A stretch of DNA of 52,533 nt from Desulfatirhabdium butyrativorans DSM 18734 (lineage in GTDB: Bacteria > Desulfobacterota > Desulfobacteria > Desulfobacterales > Desulfatirhabdiaceae), in the NCBI RefSeq assembly GCF_000429925.1, contig NZ_AUCU01000019.1:1-52533 (forward strand). The letters are read 5' to 3'. The position numbers and the translations under genes are program-made. The notes below the pieces were generated by a model. It was given only the letters and a program-made list of their open reading frames with translations. It had not been told where the DNA came from and searched no databases. Position 1 is the first letter of the stretch; every line of letters begins with the position of its first letter. Below are positions 26,104 to 33,036 of the stretch, piece by piece.

Positions 26104-27235
26104 CCCCTGGATTTTTCCGATTTTTATTCCGCATGGGGGATGTCCGCATCGATGCATTTTCTGCAATCAGCATCGGATTTCGGGGGTGCAGCGGATGCTG
26201 CCCGATCCGGATACGATCGTGGCATCGATTCATTCGGCATTGCTGCGGCCCATCGATCCGAAACGAACGCGGGAAGTGGCCTTTTTCGGCGGGAATTTTC
26301 TGGGTCTCCCGCGGCGTGTCATTCGTTCCTATCTCGATGTGATTGCTCCCTTCCGGGAACGTGGCCAAATTCATCGCATCCGCTGTTCAACCCGGCCGGA
26401 TACGGTTTGTCCGGAAACGCTCGAGCTGGCGGGCGGATTGGGGATGACCACCGTCGAGCTGGGAGTCCAGTCCATGCACGATGCGGTGCTGGAGGCCTCC
26501 CTTCGGGGACATGGCGTTCGGGAAACCCAACGCGCCGTTGCATGTCTCCGGGAAAAAGGGATGGCGGTTGGCCTGCAACTCATGGTGGGGCTGCCTGGAG
26601 ATACGGTTGATAAATGCTTGGAATCAGCCGAAAAAGCGGTATCGCTTCGGCCGGATTTCGTGCGTATCTACCCAACGCTGGTACTTGAGGGTACCGAATT
26701 GGCCGTACGCTATCGATCGGGCGGTTATCGACCCATGTCTCTGGCAGATGCCGTTTCGACCGTGGCCAACATGGTGGATGTTTTTATACGAAATGGGATT
26801 CCCGTCATTCGGGTTGGGCTTCAGTCCTCGAAAGAGCTGGAAAGCAAGGATGGCATTCTGGCAGGGCCATATCATCCGGCATTCGGGCATCTGGTTGAAA
26901 CCAGGCGGTATCGGGACCGTGTTGTTTCGGCCCTCGATGCCTTGGAATTCCGGGCGTCAGCGATCCAGATCCATGTTTCCCCGCGTGATATTCCCAAAAT
27001 GCGGGGGGATCGCAACGAAACATTGCGATTTTTGTCGAAGCGATATTGGTTTGCGTCCATTTCGGTTGTAGGGGATGCCGCACTCGGGAAGGACCAGTTC
27101 CTGATCGAATCGATTGAACGGAAATCATCAAGGCGACTTTCTGGGGAATGGGTCCGTCCGATTGTGTCGGATGGCGATGATCCGGCGAAAGGTTTTCCCT
27201 GCTCCACTGGATCAAGCTTTACAGGCTCAAGTTGA
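26057..27235 (+). CDS. Radical SAM protein, Elp3/HemN-like core
   Basis: This is a 392-residue protein. The iron-sulfur motif is CPHRCIFC (CxxxCxxC) near residue 25, after FPIFIPHGG. GGNFLGLP, VELGVQSMHD, GLQLMVGLPGDT and PTLVLEGTELA follow the usual radical SAM barrel order of the Elp3-type clade. It has no acetyltransferase domain, so it is not a full Elp3. The ATG at 26057 (GGAGCAGG upstream) lies inside rnc, giving a 47-base overlap. A later start would cut into the lead-in to the cluster. The substrate is unknown; tRNA or cofactor modification is a plausible guess only. A good promoter for the next gene overlaps its stop codon. Confidence 0.8.
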   Translation: MRRETPCGSSTDCRNSPWIFPIFIPHGGCPHRCIFCNQHRISGVQRMLPDPDTIVASIHSALLRPIDPKRTREVAFFGGNFLGLPRRVIRSYLDVIAPFRERGQIHRIRCSTRPDTVCPETLELAGGLGMTTVELGVQSMHDAVLEASLRGHGVRETQRAVACLREKGMAVGLQLMVGLPGDTVDKCLESAEKAVSLRPDFVRIYPTLVLEGTELAVRYRSGGYRPMSLADAVSTVANMVDVFIRNGIPVIRVGLQSSKELESKDGILAGPYHPAFGHLVETRRYRDRVVSALDALEFRASAIQIHVSPRDIPKMRGDRNETLRFLSKRYWFASISVVGDAALGKDQFLIESIERKSSRRLSGEWVRPIVSDGDDPAKGFPCSTGSSFTGSS

Positions 27236-27260
27236 CAAAAAGGTCATCGAAAAATAAGAT
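27232..27260 (+). promoter_or_regulatory. Sigma-70 promoter of ppiD
   Basis: TTGACA (27232-27237) and TAAGAT (27255-27260) are separated by exactly 17 bases. The -35 box overlaps the stop codon of the radical SAM gene. Transcription would start near 27267, about 135 bases before the ppiD ATG. No other convincing signal lies in this gap. Confidence 0.6.
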
Positions 27261-27401
27261 GCCCGGACTTTTTTCGGGTCACCCGAATCATGACATGGTG
27301 GATTTCGGGCTTCCTGGAAATTGGGGGACGGACATCGTCTTGTTCAGATTGCTCTGCTGAAAATCGGAATTTCTGTCACAGGCTAACCGGAAGGAAGGAA
27401 C

Positions 27402-29294
27402 ATGCTCAGTTTTTTGCGCAAGAATGCTGGGACCTGGTTGATCAAGCTGTTGCTCGGCGCTATCGTTGTCGTTTTTGTTTTCTGGGGAGTTGGCAGTTTT
27501 CGCAGCAGAGGTGAGGGCTGGGCGGCCAAAATCGACGGGGAACCCATCACCCTGGAGCAATACAATCAGGCATACACACAACTGATTGAATACTATCGAA
27601 AGGCCTATGGTCAGCAATTCAACGAGGAGCTGATCAAGATGCTGAACCTCAAAGAGAAAGCCCTGGAACAACTGATCGATAAACAGCTTCTGCTGCGGGA
27701 GGCCGATCGCCTCAAGCTGGTCGTTACGGATGAAGAGCTTGCCGCCGCCGTGCGCGCCATGCCGGTTTTCCAGGAGGATGGCTTGTTCAGTGCAAAACGA
27801 TATAGAGGTGTGCTCAGCATGAATCGGATGACTCCGGAGAGTTTTGAGGCTTCACAGCGGGAGTCGATGCTGATTGAAAAGCTTAAGAACCTTCTTGCTG
27901 ACGGACTGGATGTATCCGATCCCGAAATTCAGCAATGGTATGCCTGGCGGCATGAAAAAGTGAAAATCTCCTATGTCCTTGTCAATCCTGCCTTGCTTGA
28001 CGATGTCCGGGTTGATGATACGGAAGTCCGCAAATACTTCGATGAGCATCCTTCCGAGTTTCGGGTCGAAGAGATGCGCAAGGCGCGCTACGTCACCTTC
28101 AGCGCTTCGCAGTTCGCGCCGGTTGTCCAGGTCAGTGATGCCGATGTCCGCGAATATTATGAGAGCCATAGCACACAGTTTGACAAGCCGAAAACCGTCG
28201 AGGCCAGACACATCCTGTTTCGGGTGGAAAAGGATACATCCGAAGCCGATGTGGAAAAAGCCAAACAGAAGGCGCTCGATGTGATGAAACAGGCCAAGGC
28301 TGGAAAGGATTTCGCCGAGCTTGCCAAGAAATATTCCGAAGATCCCGCCAAAGCAAACGGTGGGTATCTGGGCGCCTTCAAGAAAGAGGATATGGTGGCC
28401 CCGTTTTCGGAAAAGGCCTTTTCCATGAAACCCGGGGAGATCAGCGATCCGGTGCGAACGACCTATGGCTGGCATATCATCAAGGTCGAAAAGGTGAACG
28501 AAGCGCATCGGCAGACTTTGGAGGAGGCCAGCGCATCCATCCGGGATACATTGAAGAACGAGCAGGCGAAAAACGATGCTTTCGATGCCGCAACTGCGTT
28601 CAGTCAGGCTGTTGTTCAGATGGACGGGTTTGAAAAAGCGGCTGATGCCAAAAAATATAGCATCAACACGACAGAGCCTTTTGGAAGAAGCGGGGTGAGT
28701 GGGATGCCGGAATCTGCGAAATTCGCTGAAACGGCTTTTGCTCTCGATCTGAACGGTGTCAGCGATGTGATAGCACTCGGGCCATCCACCTATGCCGTGC
28801 TGCAGGTGACGCAGATTCAACCGGAGCACCTGGCGGAATTCGATACCGTTCGGGATAAGGCGAAGGCCCTGGCGCTCAAGGCAAAACAGGATCAGGCTGC
28901 TTCAGCCCTGGCGGATACATTCCAGCAATCCTTGAAAGAAGGTAAGTCTATGGCGGACATTCCGGCATCCAAAGCGGTCACGAAAGGGGAAACCGAGTTT
29001 TTCGAGAAGAATTCGTCCATTTCCGGAATTGGTTTCGAGCCCGTGATCAACCATGCCGCGTTTGGCTTATCGGAAGCAAAGAAAATGCCGGAGAAGCCTG
29101 TAAAGGGGGAGAAAGGCTATTACGTGATTTTGCTCGCGGGCAAGCAGCCAGGCGCAATGGATGGGCTCGATAAAGAAAAAAGCCAAATCAAGGAATTTCT
29201 GCTCAACCAGAAACAGGCGAGGATTCTGGAACAACTGCTCCAGGAATTGAAACGGAAAAGCGATATTCGTCTGGGTCAGGCCATGGCTTCCTGA
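27402..29294 (+). CDS. ppiD: Membrane-anchored periplasmic chaperone/peptidyl-prolyl isomerase PpiD-like
   Basis: This is a 630-residue protein. The N-terminus MLSFLRKNAGTWLIKLLLG is followed by one membrane span (GAIVVVFVFWGVGSF) and then AAKIDGEPITLEQYNQAY, the opening of the SurA/PpiD chaperone domain. A parvulin domain lies at ~268-365 (EARHILFRV, YSEDPAKANGGYLGAF, FSMKPGEISDPVRTTYGWHIIKVE). PpiD-type proteins help newly exported proteins fold as they leave the Sec channel. The ribosome site is AAGGAAGG. It has its own promoter. The end of the gene is followed by a 458-base repeat region. Confidence 0.9.
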   Translation: MLSFLRKNAGTWLIKLLLGAIVVVFVFWGVGSFRSRGEGWAAKIDGEPITLEQYNQAYTQLIEYYRKAYGQQFNEELIKMLNLKEKALEQLIDKQLLLREADRLKLVVTDEELAAAVRAMPVFQEDGLFSAKRYRGVLSMNRMTPESFEASQRESMLIEKLKNLLADGLDVSDPEIQQWYAWRHEKVKISYVLVNPALLDDVRVDDTEVRKYFDEHPSEFRVEEMRKARYVTFSASQFAPVVQVSDADVREYYESHSTQFDKPKTVEARHILFRVEKDTSEADVEKAKQKALDVMKQAKAGKDFAELAKKYSEDPAKANGGYLGAFKKEDMVAPFSEKAFSMKPGEISDPVRTTYGWHIIKVEKVNEAHRQTLEEASASIRDTLKNEQAKNDAFDAATAFSQAVVQMDGFEKAADAKKYSINTTEPFGRSGVSGMPESAKFAETAFALDLNGVSDVIALGPSTYAVLQVTQIQPEHLAEFDTVRDKAKALALKAKQDQAASALADTFQQSLKEGKSMADIPASKAVTKGETEFFEKNSSISGIGFEPVINHAAFGLSEAKKMPEKPVKGEKGYYVILLAGKQPGAMDGLDKEKSQIKEFLLNQKQARILEQLLQELKRKSDIRLGQAMAS

Positions 29295-29316
29295 GCCGAA
29301 ATGCAAGAAACGACGA

Positions 29317-29368
29317 TTCCAGCCGCGACGTGGCTTTTCCCAAGCTGCTGCCCAGGTCGCGGCTGGAA
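29317..29368. repeat. Hairpin repeat behind ppiD
   Basis: TTCCAGCCGCGAC (29317-29329) and GTCGCGGCTGGAA (29356-29368) are a perfect 13-bp inverted pair around a 26-base loop, followed by GCCGCTCCTACAG. The arrangement resembles common bacterial REP-like units. It may protect or end the ppiD mRNA. No T-run follows. Confidence 0.6.
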
Positions 29369-29416
29369 GCCGCTCCTACAGTCTTTCTCTGGCGGGTATT
29401 CCCAAGAAGTTACCTG

Positions 29417-29684
29417 GTGCCTGAACGGAAAATCCTCATTCGGAGCAGCGCGCCGCCTGCGGGCGGGCAATTTTGCGATACAGCGTGAAATCCTGCGGAA
29501 CACAGGGCTGCCGCCCGATATCGTAAGGGCCGGTCGGGTCCGGATCCGTCCAGAAAAGCCGAATCCAATGAATGAGGGGTTCATATCGTGCTTTCTCCTG
29601 GAGAACGCCCGGCCCAATCACGCTTTTGGCGTGATCTCCGGCGGCTTCAGACAAGTTCCCGCTGCATCGCAAAACAGCCTGCCC
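29417..29684. repeat. Family-1 inverted-repeat element, long form, copy C (right end missing)
   Basis: The left terminus GTGCCTGAACGGAAAAT, the GAGCAGCGCGCCGCCTGCGGG core and TTTTGCGATACAGCG match copy B. The centre (ATATCGTGCTTTCTCC, CTCCGGCGGCTTCAGAC, GCTGCATCGCAAAA) is also shared. Relative to B it has an extra segment of about 70 bases after GTGAAA and an extra small hairpin (ATCACGC/GCGTGAT). It breaks off after AGCCTGCCC, before the right terminus. The gap 29295-29752 holds no gene that I can support. Confidence 0.75.
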
Positions 29685-29752
29685 TTTGTTCATTTTGTAC
29701 GGATGACGCTTTATTGTCGGCGGTGTCCTGTTTTCGCTTCTCTCCCGTTGTG

Positions 29753-30367
29753 TCACCAAGAGCGAATGTTGCGGAGCGCCCACTGCTTTCTCGGAATTGG
29801 AAACTGGGCGGAGAGCAATCGGTAAATGGCTGCTGCGGCCGCTATCTTGAATCCGTCACCGATGACAAACGGCAGTACACCGACGGCGATGGCCTTTTCC
29901 CAGCTCATGGCCGTAATCCACTTCAGATAACCTGCTCCCAACATATACAGCATCGACGTGCCGAGCACCATCCCGCATATGTGAACCATCCACCTGTCGC
30001 CGAGTTTTTCTACCGCAATTCCCGAAACGAATGCATTGAGAAGAAAGCCGATCAGGTAGCCGCCCGTCGGGCCGATGAACCTGGCGATACCGCCTGTAGC
30101 GCCGGAAAAGACCGGGAAACCGATGGCTCCGGCAAACAGATAGATTCCGACACTGATCGTTGCCCACCTGGCGCCGAGCATCAATGCCGCCAGCATGACG
30201 AAAAGGTTTTGCAGCACGATGGGGACGGGGCCAATGGGGATGGCGATATATGCGCCCGCTGCCATCAAGGAGGCAAACAATGCCGCGAATATGCCCATCT
30301 TCAGGGAAGTCCGCATGGCTTCGGGTTTAACGGGCGTTTTCGGTTGGAATTTCGAAACAGTCTCCAT
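29753..30367 (-). CDS. bioY: Biotin transporter substrate-binding membrane protein BioY
   Basis: This is a 204-residue protein with about six membrane spans. BioY features include AAGAYIAIPIGPVPIVLQNLF (with the P.V...Q pattern), LMLGARWATISVGIYLFAGAIG.PVF, and GPTGGYLIGFLLNAFVSG. It is the S-component of biotin ECF transporters and can also work alone. No ECF ATPase genes are nearby. The ATG at 30367 is chosen because the upstream alternative lies deep inside birA. With this start it overlaps the birA end by 41 bases, so transport and use of biotin are tied together. Confidence 0.9.
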   Translation of the reverse strand: METVSKFQPKTPVKPEAMRTSLKMGIFAALFASLMAAGAYIAIPIGPVPIVLQNLFVMLAALMLGARWATISVGIYLFAGAIGFPVFSGATGGIARFIGPTGGYLIGFLLNAFVSGIAVEKLGDRWMVHICGMVLGTSMLYMLGAGYLKWITAMSWEKAIAVGVLPFVIGDGFKIAAAAAIYRLLSAQFPIPRKQWALRNIRSW

Positions 30368-31265
30368 AAAAAACGGTCTCCAGGTGGTGGTTTTCCTGCT
30401 CGATGACGAGGTTCCCATTGGAATCGATATCAATGGCCTTGCCTTCGGTCGCTTGCTGGGGCGTGACGATGCGCACCCGTTTCCCGAGGGTTGCTGAGGC
30501 GCTTTTCCATTCCTCCATGATCGCTTCCGGGTGGAGTCGCTGGATCGTCATGTCAAATGCATCCAGAAATTCTCTCAGCAAAGATACCCTTCCGACAGGA
30601 TGCCCCAGGATGGTGCGCAAACTGCATGCCCGCGGTTCCCGCGGCGTCGGATCATTATTGACATTGATGCCGATCCCGATGTTCACAAAGGATACCTGCT
30701 CTGTCTCTGCTTCCATTTCACAGAGCATTCCCGAAAGCTTCCGTTCACCGAAGAGAATATCGTTGGGCCATTTGATGGTTGCATCGATTCCGGCAGCGTT
30801 GCGGATGGTACGGCACAGGACAACGGAGGCGGCAAAGGGATAGCGCATTACCTGTGTGACGGGGATTTCTGGGCGGAGGACGATGGTAAAATACAAACCG
30901 CCTGGATCGGAAAACCAGGTTCTTTTCAGCCGGCCTTTCCCACGGGTTTGTTCTTCTGCAATAACCACACTGAAATGCGGGCATCCGTTTCTGGCCATTT
31001 GCTTGGCTGTCGCCATGGTCGAATCGATGCTCGGATAGTAATGAATCTGGTCTTCACGATCGGGAAATTCGAACGGATAAGGCGTATCCGGGGAGGAGAC
31101 CAGACGGTATCCTTTGCCGGAGGCTTCGATCTGGTAGCCAAGGCTTTGAAGTTTTTGAATGTGATTCCAGATCGTTACTCGGCTGGTATTGAGACGGTAT
31201 CGAAGGGTCTCACCGGAAATGCGATCTTCCTGGGAACGCAGCAGGGCCAATAGTTTGGATTTCAT
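30327..31265 (-). CDS. birA: Bifunctional biotin-[acetyl-CoA carboxylase] ligase/biotin repressor
   Basis: This is a 312-residue protein. Residues 1 to ~60 form a winged-helix DNA-binding domain (ALLRSQEDRISGETLRYRL, then SRVTIWNHIQKLQSLGY), followed by the ligase: STMATAKQMA, IAEEQTRGKGRLKRTWFSDP (biotinyl-AMP loop), KWPNDILFGERKLSGMLCE and GIGINVNN. It attaches biotin to carboxylase carrier proteins, and with the HTH it may also repress biotin genes. No biotin synthesis genes are in the window. The ATG at 31265 is clear. It is transcribed with bioY. Confidence 0.93.
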   Translation of the reverse strand: MKSKLLALLRSQEDRISGETLRYRLNTSRVTIWNHIQKLQSLGYQIEASGKGYRLVSSPDTPYPFEFPDREDQIHYYPSIDSTMATAKQMARNGCPHFSVVIAEEQTRGKGRLKRTWFSDPGGLYFTIVLRPEIPVTQVMRYPFAASVVLCRTIRNAAGIDATIKWPNDILFGERKLSGMLCEMEAETEQVSFVNIGIGINVNNDPTPREPRACSLRTILGHPVGRVSLLREFLDAFDMTIQRLHPEAIMEEWKSASATLGKRVRIVTPQQATEGKAIDIDSNGNLVIEQENHHLETVFYGDCFEIPTENAR

Positions 31266-31334
31266 GATGTGCTGTCAGGTGTTTCCGGGTCGTGAGACCG
31301 CGAAAGATTCCATTTATCTTGAAAACAGTCGGCA

Positions 31335-31410
31335 GTGGGCGGCCTGTAGGTGCGACCGGCCGGTCGCACCTACGAGACCCATCGTAGGCCAACGTTCTGG
31401 ATTCCTCCCG
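31335..31410. repeat. Dispersed palindrome (family 4), copy 1
   Basis: A perfect 28-base palindrome occupies 31346-31373 (arms GTAGGTGCGACCGG). It is followed by a shared tail, CGTAGGCCAACGTTCTGG ATTCCTC, at 31383-31407. The same unit occurs inverted at 37720-37793 with arms GTAGGGGCGACCGG. The paired base change in both arms keeps the palindrome intact, so its structure seems to matter. Confidence 0.75.
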
Positions 31411-31480
31411 CCAAAGGCAGGATTTCTCCGGAATAACGGCTGAATTTTCATCTTCGTGTTGGTAAACCCCACCACAGGCA

Positions 31481-31518
31481 TTTTCGTTAAGAGCCATATA
31501 GGATTTGATTAACGAAAA
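31481..31518. promoter_or_regulatory. Unexplained 10-bp inverted repeat, possible operator
   Basis: TTTTCGTTAA (31481-31490) and TTAACGAAAA (31509-31518) are perfectly inverted with an 18-base spacer. It lies in the 480-base gap between divergent birA and the parvulin gene. The sequence does not match the BirA operator as I know it. An 18-base spacer puts the centres of the arms about 28 bases (not quite three helical turns) apart. It might bind a dimeric regulator, but it could also be part of a degraded repeat. Confidence 0.4.
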
Positions 31519-31623
31519 AGCAAGGCAAAAGATGGAACGTCGTTCGGATCACATGCAGGCGTACAGGGGGCGAGGGATTGTTGCGCTGCGATATGTTCCG
31601 CGACTGCTATCGACAAGTTCTGT

Positions 31624-31652
31624 TTGCAATGATACCGGGAAAGCTGTATGGT
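31624..31652 (+). promoter_or_regulatory. Possible promoter of the parvulin gene
   Basis: TTGCAA (31624-31629) and TATGGT (31647-31652) have a 17-base spacer. Both boxes match consensus in about 4 of 6 positions. Transcription would start near 31659, about 87 bases before the ATG at 31746. Confidence 0.35.
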
Positions 31653-31745
31653 TCACGGCGACGGTAGATGCCCGCCCGGAGAGATGGGGATTCAATCGAA
31701 TCGAGCGGAATTCTTTTTAAAAACGACATGAAATGGAGATTGCGC

Positions 31746-32792
31746 ATGAAGAAGATGTACCCAATCGGTAGAATGGTCCTGGCAACGGCCCTCTTAGTCG
31801 CTCTTGCCTTCGCACCGGGCTTTGCACAGGATAAAAAAGCCGATGCGGCCAAAACCAAATCGAACCCGGCGAAGAAAGAAACGGCAGCGAAAGCAAAAGC
31901 TTCCGATCCAAATGCGAAGGTGGCCCTTGTCAATGGAAAGCCGATTCTGAGATCTGAGCTGGATGGCATTCTGAATAACATGAAAGGCCCCCAGGCCATG
32001 GGGGGGGCTGCTGCGGAAGCACCCACAAAAGAAATGCAGGATCAGGCCCTGGATCATGCCATTACCCTGGCAGTGCTGAAACAGGAATGCGCCAAGCAGC
32101 ATATCGAGACCACAGACGCCGAGGTGGATGAACGCATTCAACAGATCAAAAAGAATTTTCCGTCGGATAAAGACTTCGATGCAATGCTGCAGAAAATCAA
32201 TTTGACACAGCAGAAGCTGAAGGAAAATCTGAAGACCGACTTGACGATCCGAAAACTGATCGACAAGGAGGTCGGCAGCAAGGTTGCCGTTTCGGATGAG
32301 GAGATTAAATCCTATTATGATTCCCACCCGGATCAATTCAAGCATGCCGAGCAGGTTCGGGCAAGCCATATTCTGGTGAAGGTCGGGCCGAACGATACAC
32401 CGGAGCAAAAAGCGGAAGCCCATAAGAAAATCGAGGAAATCCAGAAAAAGCTTCAGGGGGGGGAGGATTTTGCGACACTGGCGAAAGAACAATCCGATTG
32501 CCCCAGCAAGGCCAAAGGTGGTGATTTGGGCTTTTTCGACAAGAATGCCATGGTCAAGCCGTTTTCCGATGCAGCTTTCGCACTGAAACCCGGTGAAACC
32601 AGCGGCATCGTGGAAACCCAGTTCGGATACCACATCATCAAGCAGACGGATAAAAAGCCGGAAGGCACCCAGACATTCGATGAGGTGAAAGAAGACATCG
32701 CCAGACATCTCAAACAAACCAAGATGCAGGCGGAAGTGAAAACCTATATCGATGGGTTGAAGAAAAACGCCAAGATCGAAAAACTGATCTGA
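31746..32792 (+). CDS. Exported parvulin-type peptidyl-prolyl isomerase (SurA/PrsA-like)
   Basis: This is a 348-residue protein. A signal peptide (MKKMYPIGRMVLATALLVAL, cleavage after GFA) is followed by a Lys/Ala-rich linker, then VALVNGKPILRSELDGIL (SurA-type N-domain). The parvulin domain is near residues ~200-300: RASHILVKVGPND, KEQSDCPSKAKGGDLGFF, FALKPGETSGIVETQFGYHIIK. It is probably a periplasmic foldase or chaperone. The ATG at 31746 is chosen because it gives a clean signal peptide and has GGAGA about 8 bases upstream. It is a single gene with a strong terminator downstream and, with ppiD, makes two foldases within 5 kb. Confidence 0.9.
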   Translation: MKKMYPIGRMVLATALLVALAFAPGFAQDKKADAAKTKSNPAKKETAAKAKASDPNAKVALVNGKPILRSELDGILNNMKGPQAMGGAAAEAPTKEMQDQALDHAITLAVLKQECAKQHIETTDAEVDERIQQIKKNFPSDKDFDAMLQKINLTQQKLKENLKTDLTIRKLIDKEVGSKVAVSDEEIKSYYDSHPDQFKHAEQVRASHILVKVGPNDTPEQKAEAHKKIEEIQKKLQGGEDFATLAKEQSDCPSKAKGGDLGFFDKNAMVKPFSDAAFALKPGETSGIVETQFGYHIIKQTDKKPEGTQTFDEVKEDIARHLKQTKMQAEVKTYIDGLKKNAKIEKLI

Positions 32793-32870
32793 TCTTCGAT
32801 TGGTTGAGGGATGCCATTCTTGCAGGGAAAAGGCGAGAATACCCTGCGAAATGCGCCGGCTTGCGGATGT

Positions 32871-32904
32871 GCGGGGGATGACGTTGTCATCCCCCGCATT
32901 TTTG
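32871..32904 (+). terminator. Intrinsic terminator of the parvulin gene
   Basis: GCGGGGGATGAC (32871-32882), a GTT loop and GTCATCCCCCGC (32886-32897) form a perfect 12-bp GC-rich stem, followed by ATTTTTG. It lies about 80 bases after the stop codon and is the clearest intrinsic terminator in the window. Confidence 0.85.
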
Positions 32905-32920
32905 TTGGCAACCGCAGCCA

Positions 32921-32977
32921 ACCGCTTTTCTTCTGACTCCTGACTTCTGACTCCTGACTCCTGATCCCTGATCCCTG
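32921..32977. repeat. TCTGACTCC-type short tandem array (family 3 relative)
   Basis: After CCGCTTTTC the units TTCTGACTCC, TGACTTCTGACTCC and TGATCCC are repeated about seven times, in the same orientation as the copy at 44036-44143 but without its unique part. It lies between the terminator and the mnmG stop codon. Confidence 0.6.
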
Positions 32978-33036
32978 TTTTCCGCCTTTCCCGGAAAGAC
33001 CCAGAAAGACTCGTGAATTAGGCCCTCGAGATCGTT

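Noticed and set aside
31266-31745. Search for a BirA operator upstream of birA
   Set aside because: The only long inverted repeat (31481-31518) does not resemble the known biotin operator sequence, so it is listed as unexplained instead.
31794-32921. 375-codon open frame on the minus strand opposite the parvulin gene
   Set aside because: The plus strand has a signal peptide, a parvulin domain and a terminator in the right direction.
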